This document shows positions 14,733 through 21,982 of a stretch of 22,152 bases of DNA, one piece after another. Below the pieces are notes generated by a model. The model saw only the letters and a list, made by a program, of their open reading frames with translations. It did no database searches and was not told where the DNA came from. Numbering within the stretch: the stretch's first letter is position 1; every line of letters begins with the position of its first letter. Source of the DNA: a virus; IMG/VR virus record IMGVR_UViG_3300027743_000094, positions 1 through 22,152 of that record; one strand, 5' to 3'. The position numbers and the translations under genes are program-made.

Positions 14733-16916
14733 TTACGAGGGTTGTAATCCACCTATTTGTGCCTCGATCTGTTGTAATGCTTCGCTAGGAGGCACACCAG
14801 CTTGCACCATTTCTTGAAGCTTCGCTTGTGCTTGTGGCGGTAGCTTCGCAATCTTCATCTTCAACTGTTGTAGCATTGCTTCATCTGTTAACGGAGGTCC
14901 AGGTTTAGGAGGTTGCCCCGGTGCACCCCCCGGTCCCCCTTCCGCACCGGGACCACCGCCAGCTTTCTGAAGTCCCTGCATCATGGTATCCATGACACGA
15001 TCCCAATCTTCATCAGCGACGGTGAACTCATCGAACGCGCGCTCAAACATCTTAAGCATGAGTATAACAACAGCAGGAGAAGCAGAAGCGAATTGCCCCA
15101 TTACCTGTCCCATTTCAATAGCCTGTTGCTTCTTCTCTCTGCTATTAGGTTTCGCGCTAGAACCGCTCTCAACCCGAACGGTAAACTCCTTTTCAAACTC
15201 CCTAGGAGAATTAACCTTCTGCCACCCTTTCGCAAGCTTTGCTCCTATAAATGGCATGACATCTTCTGCATCCCATGCAGTTGCACACAGCAAACAAATG
15301 TTCCAACTGACATCAGCAATGAAGTCCTCAATCAGATCAACTCTTTCCTCAACACGGATGTCTGTGTTCTTGTTATAGGTTTCCACTGCCTTGTTAGTGG
15401 TGTTCGTCTTAAACTGAGCACCTCGTTGGGCTTCATTGATACCAGTAATCCTGTTGATAGCTTGGAACTTGCTATCGGGGGAGAAGAACTCAGGAATGTT
15501 GAGTCCAGGAGGAATGAAACTAAAGATGTGATCTTGTAGCTTTGTGCCTTCCGGTAGGTCAATGCCTCGTGCAGTACCATCGTCACCCTTTAGTACCTTC
15601 TCTACATCATCCTGATCTATAGCGTTCTTGTTGTACAGCACATTGCGTCGTGCCCACTGCCTCCCTCGACGCACTTCATCTGCAATCTCATTGATTGCGT
15701 CTTGCTGATCCAAGTAGTACGTGACTTCACCCTTCGGTGCATGACTGTTCGTACTCTCATGGAACCACAGACGGAAGTATGGGAAGAACCTAGGGAGGCG
15801 GAGCGGATCATCCCATACCCACAACGGCCATTTCCAGCAGTTGTCAGCGTACATAAGCACGCGCCGTGTTGACTTGTCCCAGACGTACCACACCTTAGTG
15901 TACTTCGCCTTGTCGAACGCTACTGAGTTGTCGTATCCGTAGCTTTGCGCGTTGGCGTCCTCACTAGTCGAGAATAGGGAAAAGGTGTTAACCTGTTCTT
16001 CAACGTCAGAAGTGTTTCCCCTACTACCGGAGTCAAGAACGTGTGTTGGCGTGTATACCGACCGCGTTTCTTCGCCATGTCTACTCCCATATACTGCGTT
16101 GATGTAACTCGTTGGTAGATAGTCCCACTCCATCATCCACATAGCATCACTGCTATCAGGTTCAGTAGAGCTAGGATCAACTACAAGCCTGTTAGGTAAC
16201 AGGTTCTTCATAAACGGACCACTAGGATTGAGAAGTGATACCTTCTCTTCTAGTGCTGCAAGCTGTCCCTCTAATTCAAGCACCTTCTTCTTATCTGTAG
16301 CAGTCTGCAACTCTTCTGAGATCCTTTGCAGGTCTGCGATCGCAGCTTCGTTACCATCCTGCTTCTCAGTGAAACCAATCTTAACAAAGCCAGCGTTAGT
16401 CAAGAGCGTGGTAAGGACCGTCCGGCGCAGCTTCGGTTTTGCATTAAGACCGGGAAGCGATCTCTTCGCAAGTAGGGTGTTGATGAGTCTCTCAATACCC
16501 TTAGCTCGTTCAAGGTTAGCATCCACATCTGTAGTGATAGTGATGGTTGGGTTCTTTGCATACAGCATAGGAACCATGATAGAACAGTTCGAGAAAACAA
16601 TGTTCTCAGTTTCCCTCCACTCACCACTAAGTCTGTTTCCAGGCCGATTACCTGCACGTTCCTCCGCTTGATTGCGGTGAATGGTTTGATCGTTATCGTA
16701 GTACCTGATCGCTTCATTCCAAGCATCCTCAGAAGGATTGCGGTTGCGTAGTCCCTGATCTTTACGGCTGCTCCACAGTAGTCCTACTGCTTGAGACACA
16801 GGGATCTTACTGTCACCAACCATTTGGTAGATTGGTTCCTTAGTAACCTTCTTCTTACTACGTCCAACGCCAGCCTTCTCTAGCTGCTTCTCGATGGGAT
16901 CATATTCATCGGCCAT
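14733..16916 (-). CDS. Portal protein, 727 aa (large, P22-like class)
   Basis: It forms the dodecameric ring at one capsid vertex through which DNA enters and leaves. The length (727 aa) and order resemble the long portals of P22-like podoviruses: N-terminal helices with an RNRNPSEDAWNEAIRYYD start (58-74), a block NIVFSNCSIMVPMLYAKNP (105-123), a clip/wing region with a coiled-coil insert (about 187-230), NRLVVDPSSTEPDSSDAMW (242-260), an RRGRQWARRNVLYN helix (416-429), then stem helices. Residues about 652-676 are a Gly/Pro linker followed by helices (LTDEAMLQQLKMKIAKL) reaching the end, which may form a barrel-like tail. The frame extends to 16952, but I choose MADEYDP at 16916 because the extra residues would only read through terminase sequence. 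The ribosome site is weak, and the 11-bp overlap with terL suggests coupling. Confidence 0.85.
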   Translation of the reverse strand: MADEYDPIEKQLEKAGVGRSKKKVTKEPIYQMVGDSKIPVSQAVGLLWSSRKDQGLRNRNPSEDAWNEAIRYYDNDQTIHRNQAEERAGNRPGNRLSGEWRETENIVFSNCSIMVPMLYAKNPTITITTDVDANLERAKGIERLINTLLAKRSLPGLNAKPKLRRTVLTTLLTNAGFVKIGFTEKQDGNEAAIADLQRISEELQTATDKKKVLELEGQLAALEEKVSLLNPSGPFMKNLLPNRLVVDPSSTEPDSSDAMWMMEWDYLPTSYINAVYGSRHGEETRSVYTPTHVLDSGSRGNTSDVEEQVNTFSLFSTSEDANAQSYGYDNSVAFDKAKYTKVWYVWDKSTRRVLMYADNCWKWPLWVWDDPLRLPRFFPYFRLWFHESTNSHAPKGEVTYYLDQQDAINEIADEVRRGRQWARRNVLYNKNAIDQDDVEKVLKGDDGTARGIDLPEGTKLQDHIFSFIPPGLNIPEFFSPDSKFQAINRITGINEAQRGAQFKTNTTNKAVETYNKNTDIRVEERVDLIEDFIADVSWNICLLCATAWDAEDVMPFIGAKLAKGWQKVNSPREFEKEFTVRVESGSSAKPNSREKKQQAIEMGQVMGQFASASPAVVILMLKMFERAFDEFTVADEDWDRVMDTMMQGLQKAGGGPGAEGGPGGAPGQPPKPGPPLTDEAMLQQLKMKIAKLPPQAQAKLQEMVQAGVPPSEALQQIEAQIGGLQPS

Positions 16917-18435
16917 AACGGTGCTTTCTCTTATCAGGGGCCGTATTGTCATTCACTTCACACCAACGCATGTAGCTTGGCTTGACATTGAACACACGAC
17001 GGTCGAACAACGCGATACGCGGTCGGTTAGTGAAGAAGTACTTAGTCATATCCATCGCGTGATCGTTGCGATCATTGGGGACATCCTGTAACTCCCCTGC
17101 GGTGTCCTTCTTCCAGTAGTAATCAACGATCTCTCTGTCCCACCAATCAAGCTGATTGCTAACAAAGAAGCGTGGTGATCCTAACTCCCCTGTCATGGGA
17201 TGCGGGTGTCGTGCATCAACCTCTAGATAGCTTTGTACCTTTGCTAATCCCGACACGATATTGTTGTTCGCACGAGTACATGTTACTTGGTGTTCCCTAA
17301 GCAACCCGGCAACTGTAACACCGACAGTTTGAGAGCTACCTGGACCTCTTCTAAAGATAGCAGGGTCAGCGTATATAGGTCTGAAGCTTGCGTCATAGCC
17401 AATCTCTCGTGCAAGCTCCTTTCTGTGCTCTTTAATGCGGGTAGCGATTTTCTCTGGAGATAGTTCTGCTTCATAGAAACCCTCCATCAAAAAGGCATTG
17501 CCGTAGCTGTCGCTAAAGCCAATACCGTAACAAGCAGGAACCGCAAGGCCATGATCGTAAGCCTCAATGATTTCGGGTCTAAGACCTTCTCTAACTTGCC
17601 TAGCAAAGTAATCAATGATCTGATCTTTAGGAAGTAGATGGACCATCTGATTATACTGCGGATAAACCAGACCCTCAAAAGCACCCCACCCTCCCATCAG
17701 GTAGCGTTCGCGCATCTGTCCTTTGTAGGCGCTCTCTAGACCTTGAATGTAATCTGGAGGTAGGTTTTCTTTGTTCGTGTAAGTAGATCCTTCAAACAAC
17801 TCAATGATTGGTTCGTGTGTCGTAGCATCAACCAACAAGTCAGGATTGTACAGTCCAACTCTCCAGTCTAGTACTGGCTTTACAAGCTTCCTGTATACCC
17901 AATTCCTAGTGGGATTGCACAGCACAAGCATCCACCGTGGTCCTGTGCGCGGCATAGTGATGTCGTCACCGTCATAGACAGCGTTACCACGCAGACGACC
18001 AAGTAGATCGAGAAAGTCCTTCTCACTGATCTCAGGATCTTCTATCTGATCTACAACAATCCAGTCGTAAGTTGCAGACAGCAGGTTAGAGGATGATCCC
18101 TCACCACTCTTACCATGCTGCTGCACGTACCGGAAGTTGACAACCGTTCCATTCTCGAGTTCTATAAGGTTCTCAACTGACAGTGCACGACGCTTGATCC
18201 AACTGTCAGGACACCAGTTTAGAAACTCTTTACGGATAGTGTCATTGAGCTTAGGATAAGTGCTCCGTGCAATCAAACCATTAGACCCAGGATACGCTTT
18301 AGCTAACTTAAGAGCCTTGATAACAGCAGCCGTAGTCTTACCGTTAGCAAACCCTCCACCAAAGACTTGTATCTTGGCACGAGAGTTCTGAAACTGATCC
18401 TGTAGAGATCCTCTGATTTGTTTGTACTGAAGCAC
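16906..18435 (-). CDS. terL: Terminase large subunit, 509 aa
   Basis: This is the packaging motor: it uses ATP to drive DNA into the procapsid and cuts concatemers. Walker A is GGGFANGKTT (26-35), Walker B is IVVDQIED (126-133, D129, with E132 a candidate catalytic acid), and LVLCNPT (170-176) is the coupling motif. The RNase-H-like nuclease half has AYDHG (D294), IYADP (D357) and NDHAMD (D458), the expected acidic trio. Length is normal for podovirus large terminases. The start is a GTG (18433-18435), supported by AGGAG 5 nt upstream; it begins right after the stop of the 104-aa gene. It overlaps the portal start by 11 bp. No small subunit is directly adjacent; a candidate is the partial gene at the right edge. 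Confidence 0.95.
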   Translation of the reverse strand: MLQYKQIRGSLQDQFQNSRAKIQVFGGGFANGKTTAAVIKALKLAKAYPGSNGLIARSTYPKLNDTIRKEFLNWCPDSWIKRRALSVENLIELENGTVVNFRYVQQHGKSGEGSSSNLLSATYDWIVVDQIEDPEISEKDFLDLLGRLRGNAVYDGDDITMPRTGPRWMLVLCNPTRNWVYRKLVKPVLDWRVGLYNPDLLVDATTHEPIIELFEGSTYTNKENLPPDYIQGLESAYKGQMRERYLMGGWGAFEGLVYPQYNQMVHLLPKDQIIDYFARQVREGLRPEIIEAYDHGLAVPACYGIGFSDSYGNAFLMEGFYEAELSPEKIATRIKEHRKELAREIGYDASFRPIYADPAIFRRGPGSSQTVGVTVAGLLREHQVTCTRANNNIVSGLAKVQSYLEVDARHPHPMTGELGSPRFFVSNQLDWWDREIVDYYWKKDTAGELQDVPNDRNDHAMDMTKYFFTNRPRIALFDRRVFNVKPSYMRWCEVNDNTAPDKRKHRYGR

Positions 18436-18437
18436 AA

Positions 18438-18752
18438 TTACTCCTCAACTACAGTGAACGCTTGTCCAGTGGTAGCACCAAACAGTGACATTGCACCAGT
18501 CATTTCGTCTTGCTTGCGGTTGCCAGCAGCGATAAGACTACTACCGTTCAATCCCGCAGGACCAGCAACACCAAGAGGGTTAACCCAAATGTCACCAGCA
18601 CTGTTGTTAATGATAGTGATCTCTCGACGACTAGGATTGTTCGGTGCAACGGTCTGTGCAACACCGCCAGTAGTTACAGTACCATTGGTAGCAACGGGAG
18701 CCATTAGATCAACTCCGAAACCATTGCCACTGAGATCAGGATAGTGCTTCAT
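18438..18752 (-). CDS. Small beta-rich virion protein, 104 aa, function unknown
   Basis: The sequence is Gly/Ala/Asn/Thr-rich and ends in alternating strands: RREITIINNSAGDIWVNP, then a glycine loop (GVAGPAGLNGSSLIAAGNRK), then TGAMSLFGATTGQAFTVVE. It looks like a one-domain beta-sandwich of the kind found among phage accessory virion proteins; the closing GATTGQAFTV motif recurs in many phage genes of unknown function as far as I recall. There is no signal peptide, enzyme motif or membrane segment. The ATG has AGGA about 8 nt upstream and follows the 54-aa gene by 9 bp. Its stop lies 2 bp before the terL start. A cement, head-fibre or tail-associated role is possible but unproven. Confidence 0.65.
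   Translation of the reverse strand: MKHYPDLSGNGFGVDLMAPVATNGTVTTGGVAQTVAPNNPSRREITIINNSAGDIWVNPLGVAGPAGLNGSSLIAAGNRKQDEMTGAMSLFGATTGQAFTVVEE
18441..18445 (-). promoter_or_regulatory. Ribosome binding site (AGGAG) supporting the GTG start of terL
   Basis: AGGAG lies 5 nt before the GTG at 18435 and is part of the last coding codons of the 104-aa gene, linking the two translations. Confidence 0.7.
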
Positions 18753-18761
18753 CTTAGTTTC

Positions 18762-18926
18762 CTAACTGTTTGTCTCAATCTGCTTATCAATGCAGACCAT
18801 TGCTTGTTGTGCGAACGACTTGGCATCAGCAACGTATGGCTGTGTTTTGTCAGCATCAGGCAAATCACCAAAGTCATCAAAAGCTTGTAGCAATTTGTTC
18901 CTAACTTGAGCAAGTGTCTTTGGCAT
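18762..18926 (-). CDS. Mini-protein of 54 aa, unknown function
   Basis: A short complete gene, ATG at 18926 to TAG at 18762-18764, that standard length cut-offs miss. It fills the only gap between the 269-aa and 104-aa genes, is in the operon direction, and has a consensus AGGAGG with a 5-nt spacer whose bases overlap the upstream stop codon. The product starts MPKTLAQVRNKLLQAFDDFG, has an acidic/polar middle (DLPDADKTQPYVADAKSF), and a second helix (AQQAMVCIDKQIETNS) with one cysteine: two amphipathic helices joined by a loop. No family is recognised. The size and spot near terL would suit an assembly co-factor, but that is a guess. Confidence 0.75.
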   Translation of the reverse strand: MPKTLAQVRNKLLQAFDDFGDLPDADKTQPYVADAKSFAQQAMVCIDKQIETNS

Positions 18927-18931
18927 TCAAT

Positions 18932-18937
18932 CCTCCT
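18932..18937 (-). promoter_or_regulatory. Consensus ribosome binding site (AGGAGG) of the 54-aa gene
   Basis: AGGAGG stands 5 nt before the ATG at 18926 and shares bases with the TAG (18936-18938) ending the 269-aa gene. It is one of the best sites in the window and the strongest evidence that the mini-gene is real. Confidence 0.8.
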
Positions 18938-19745
18938 ATGCTAATGTCCAAGCTGAACCATTCCAGAACTTAAGTGGTTTCTCTACCCATGCAGACCCAT
19001 TCCACACCTTCACTGGCTTGTCTTGGAACGATCCACCTACATAAGCCTTAATCTTACCACCTGGAATTACCTGTTCAATGGTTCCAATCGTTATTGCTAC
19101 CCAATCTTCGATAGCACGTGTCCACACTCCAGGATTTTCATTGCCAACAGGGAATGCAGCAGCACTTCTATGAGCAGTACCAAGTGCACAACCATTCGCT
19201 GCATTGCCAGCACTAGTCTGTGACAACAGTGTATAACCAGAAGGTTGAGCAGTTGAAGCTACAGTACCACTATCACCTGCAAATGCAGTAACAAAACGAA
19301 TGTCCCTCACACCCAATGCGTTGTCAATCGCTGGAGGATCTGGATTAGTACTGTTACCTGACGCAGCAGTCACTTGTGCTAGAATGTTGTTGAGGATAAC
19401 ACGATAGCCAGCTGTGATTGGATTAACTGTCGCTTGAAAAGCATATGTATTCTCAGCAACACTGTAGTTAAGAGTAAGACCTGGGACTGTGTTAGCAGTT
19501 GTAACTGTGAAGGTGAAGAGAGCTAGAGTACAAGCAGTAGTTGAACTCCACTGCCCAAACTTCTGCCAGCCAGCAGCACTTGATGCTGCATCTAGCGTAA
19601 TAGAAGGATTACCATCAGCAGTAACCCAAATCATAATCAGTGAACCAATAGGCGCACTCGTCTGCGTAATAGTAAAAGCTTGTGTAGTTACAGCAGCACC
19701 ACCGGAGCCTCCAGCCGCGTAATGAGTGATGCCAGGAACAGCCAT
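18936..19745 (-). CDS. Adhesin-like virion protein, 269 aa, with C-terminal WNGSAW repeats
   Basis: The first about 225 residues form a Thr/Ala/Ser-rich beta domain (TTQAFTITQTSAPIGSLIMI, then SSTTACTLALFTFTVTTAN) with an ending DWVAITIGTIEQV, resembling the exposed jelly-roll-like modules of phage tail and receptor-binding proteins. A Gly hinge leads to two tandem units, KPVKVWNGSAWVE (243-255) and KPLKFWNGSAWTLA (256-269), a C-terminal pattern I know from minor tail proteins. There is no signal peptide or catalytic motif. It follows the 745-aa fibre with a TAATG overlap, so the two are probably made together and may form one adsorption structure. Receptor binding is inferred, not shown. A head-fibre role is the alternative. 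Confidence 0.65.
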   Translation of the reverse strand: MAVPGITHYAAGGSGGAAVTTQAFTITQTSAPIGSLIMIWVTADGNPSITLDAASSAAGWQKFGQWSSTTACTLALFTFTVTTANTVPGLTLNYSVAENTYAFQATVNPITAGYRVILNNILAQVTAASGNSTNPDPPAIDNALGVRDIRFVTAFAGDSGTVASTAQPSGYTLLSQTSAGNAANGCALGTAHRSAAAFPVGNENPGVWTRAIEDWVAITIGTIEQVIPGGKIKAYVGGSFQDKPVKVWNGSAWVEKPLKFWNGSAWTLA

Positions 19746-21982
19746 TAGTTAGTGTCCACCCATAGATCATTGACAGCAGGTGATCCCGGCGCGGATGTTC
19801 CTACCGCGATGTTACGTGCAGCAGCAGTGCCGAGTGCAGAAGTGTTAGCCTTCAACTGCATCTGATCGTACACTGCGTTCTTTGTTGGAGCCTGGAAATT
19901 ACCATCCCACCCTGCACCATAAGCATCATCTGGAACAACAACCCAACCAAGGAATGTTGTACCAGCAGGACCAAGGGTTGCTCGTGCACCAGCTGCATAC
20001 TCCAATACAAGTCCTGCGCCACCTAAGTCACCACCACCACGAACATGAAGCTCACCAAATCCTGTAAGGTTTTGATTGTCGATGTAAGCAACATTAGTTG
20101 AGGCACTCATTGCCATACGAATGCCGTAGCCTGTGGAGTTACGCAGGTATAACACTGAACCATCAAAAAATGATGTTCCATCGTAGCCCATAGAGAGGCT
20201 ACCCTTAAGATTTAGTCCACTCGTGTCGAGCATCATTTGTATGGCACTACTGTCAGTAGTTCTCCACATCATGTACGAACAGTTCTGAAACATCCACGGA
20301 CCAGTTGAGGCAATCTTTCCTGCGGTGGTTGTGCCGTCGCTAAAGTGCAGCCCCATTGCACCTGTCAGCACTCCGCCCGTCAGCGGCAGGTAATTCGCTA
20401 GTTGCGAAACGGTGGCGAGGGTTGAACCGCCGCTTGTGATTGCGCCTGTTGCAGCGATAGTGCCCGTGACTTTCAGCCCCGCCGCTGTAATCCTTGCGCG
20501 TTCAACTTCGGACTGTATGCTAAGAATAACAACGTGACCGTCTGTCGCATCGTAAAGACCTTTGACAGAACCAAGCTGAGTAGTAGCACCCCAAAACCGT
20601 AGGTTGCCGCCGTTATATCCAACTGAGGTTGTGCCAAGGGTTAGAAGATTTACCGCATCGGTAGCGAGCATGAATGACGCATTACCAGTACCAACAAAGT
20701 TACCAGTAGCACCTTGCACAGTCATTACTGTAGCACCACCACTGACTAGAACATCACCGTAGTCAGCATCTGGTAGACCACCACTACCACCACTACCAAT
20801 GGGAACACCATTGATCCTGTAAGTTTTACCTGCTGCAAGGTTGATACCGGAAGAGTCAATAGTAGCAATCTGTGTAGCACCAGCCTTCAAATATATATTT
20901 GGTACTCCAGTGATGGTCATACCAAGAGTGTGATTTGTTAAGATCTGTCCATCTAGAAACTCATTAAGACCAGCAGAGTCATAGGTTAGAAAGTGTTGAG
21001 CAATGTTACCATTGTTCGTTCGACAGTAAATGTGACAATCAGCAGCAACACCATACTGTCTACCAAGGAATGTAGCGGGAGAACCATAGAAAGTACCGTC
21101 TACAGTAAGGGTATTTGGAACGTGTAGTCCAGTAGGACTAAGATCCATTAACGGAGTTACACTATTGGCTCTTCTCCAATTCCAATAATCACCGTCATGG
21201 TAAAGTTGACCACCACTTGCAAACGTCCAGCCAACAACTGTTGCGCCGTTGCTATAGTTAAGAGTTGTTACGGTGGTAGAGCCAGCAACATTCAAATTGC
21301 CAGTTACTGCACCGCCAGACAACGGGAGATAGTTAGCAAGCTGACTAACAGTTGCTAGTGCTGATCCTCCTGAAGTGATCGCGCCAACGACCTCTAGGGT
21401 GCCGCCGCAAAAGACAGGCCCGCCTGTAGGATTAAGCCGAAGGTCCGCGCCCGTGTAACCTTTAATCGAGTCGATCGCTCCGCCATAAGCTCCGTCGTAA
21501 TAGTAACCCATCTTGAGACGCCAACCAGGATTGTTGCCATCTTCTCCAAGTTGGATTTGATTAACGGTAGTCGGGCTTGCAGCCATAGCTGGAGAAAAGA
21601 ACCCGGTCGCGGATACGGTGCCAGTGACAGCTTGATTGCCAGTGAATGCATTACCACCAGCGAGATTAGCTTTACCATTCAGTGCTGCAAAGAGTGCTTC
21701 TTCTAGATTACCGATGTCTATATTGATAGCATCTATATCACTAGTGTATGCAACCTCATCACCACCGGGAGTGTAACCATCACCAACACGCAAGCGTTGT
21801 GAAGTGTGTGCATACGCAAGTTCAGCCTCTGCTAGAATGAAAGCATCTAGCGGTGTGGGATCATCTGCGATTGGTACACGGTTGTCAGACGGCCACACGT
21901 TAAGAGCAACACCCTTACCGTTGCCACTTTCATCTACAACGTCGGTGACACCATCATACGGTAGTCCAGGAATATCGGTCAT
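19745..21982 (-). CDS. Large tail fibre / receptor-binding protein, 745 aa
   Basis: A beta-rich fibre. Residues about 45-80 (ILAEAELAYA, then RLRVGDGYTPGG) match the start motif of major-tropism-determinant-type N-terminal modules, where a GDG-x-TPGG turn is diagnostic. Short alpha/beta repeats and Gly-rich joints follow. A 31-residue module occurs at 200-230 and again at 513-543 (25 of 31 residues alike; core TVSQLANYLPL). Residues 694-707 (GNFQAPTKNAVYDQ) are the common near-C-terminal fibre motif, and the end (SAPGSPAVNDLWVDT) is also typical. No intramolecular chaperone domain is seen. The ATG at 21982 overlaps the upstream stop as ATGA. Base composition changes inside the gene: G+C-rich around 20340-20500 and 21370-21500 against A+T-richer flanks, suggesting mosaic assembly. 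Confidence 0.8.
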   Translation of the reverse strand: MTDIPGLPYDGVTDVVDESGNGKGVALNVWPSDNRVPIADDPTPLDAFILAEAELAYAHTSQRLRVGDGYTPGGDEVAYTSDIDAINIDIGNLEEALFAALNGKANLAGGNAFTGNQAVTGTVSATGFFSPAMAASPTTVNQIQLGEDGNNPGWRLKMGYYYDGAYGGAIDSIKGYTGADLRLNPTGGPVFCGGTLEVVGAITSGGSALATVSQLANYLPLSGGAVTGNLNVAGSTTVTTLNYSNGATVVGWTFASGGQLYHDGDYWNWRRANSVTPLMDLSPTGLHVPNTLTVDGTFYGSPATFLGRQYGVAADCHIYCRTNNGNIAQHFLTYDSAGLNEFLDGQILTNHTLGMTITGVPNIYLKAGATQIATIDSSGINLAAGKTYRINGVPIGSGGSGGLPDADYGDVLVSGGATVMTVQGATGNFVGTGNASFMLATDAVNLLTLGTTSVGYNGGNLRFWGATTQLGSVKGLYDATDGHVVILSIQSEVERARITAAGLKVTGTIAATGAITSGGSTLATVSQLANYLPLTGGVLTGAMGLHFSDGTTTAGKIASTGPWMFQNCSYMMWRTTDSSAIQMMLDTSGLNLKGSLSMGYDGTSFFDGSVLYLRNSTGYGIRMAMSASTNVAYIDNQNLTGFGELHVRGGGDLGGAGLVLEYAAGARATLGPAGTTFLGWVVVPDDAYGAGWDGNFQAPTKNAVYDQMQLKANTSALGTAAARNIAVGTSAPGSPAVNDLWVDTN
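20354..20446 (-). repeat. Fibre module copy 2 (codons 513-543)
   Basis: It encodes the same SGGS-x-LATVSQLANYLPL core as the copy at 21293-21385, but most synonymous positions differ and it is visibly richer in G+C. Confidence 0.75.
21293..21385 (-). repeat. Fibre module copy 1 (codons 200-230)
   Basis: First copy of the 31-residue module shared with 20354-20446. The two proteins match at 25 of 31 residues by my alignment, while the DNA is clearly diverged. Confidence 0.75.

Noticed and set aside
14913-15539. Plus-strand 208-codon frame opposite the portal gene
   Set aside because: It is a shadow of the portal coding sequence, Ser/Arg/Leu-rich and without motifs.
19745-21982. Possible diversity-generating retroelement target, because the N-terminus is Mtd-like
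   Set aside because: No reverse transcriptase gene and no template repeat are visible, and the C-terminus is a fibre-type end rather than a C-type lectin variable region.
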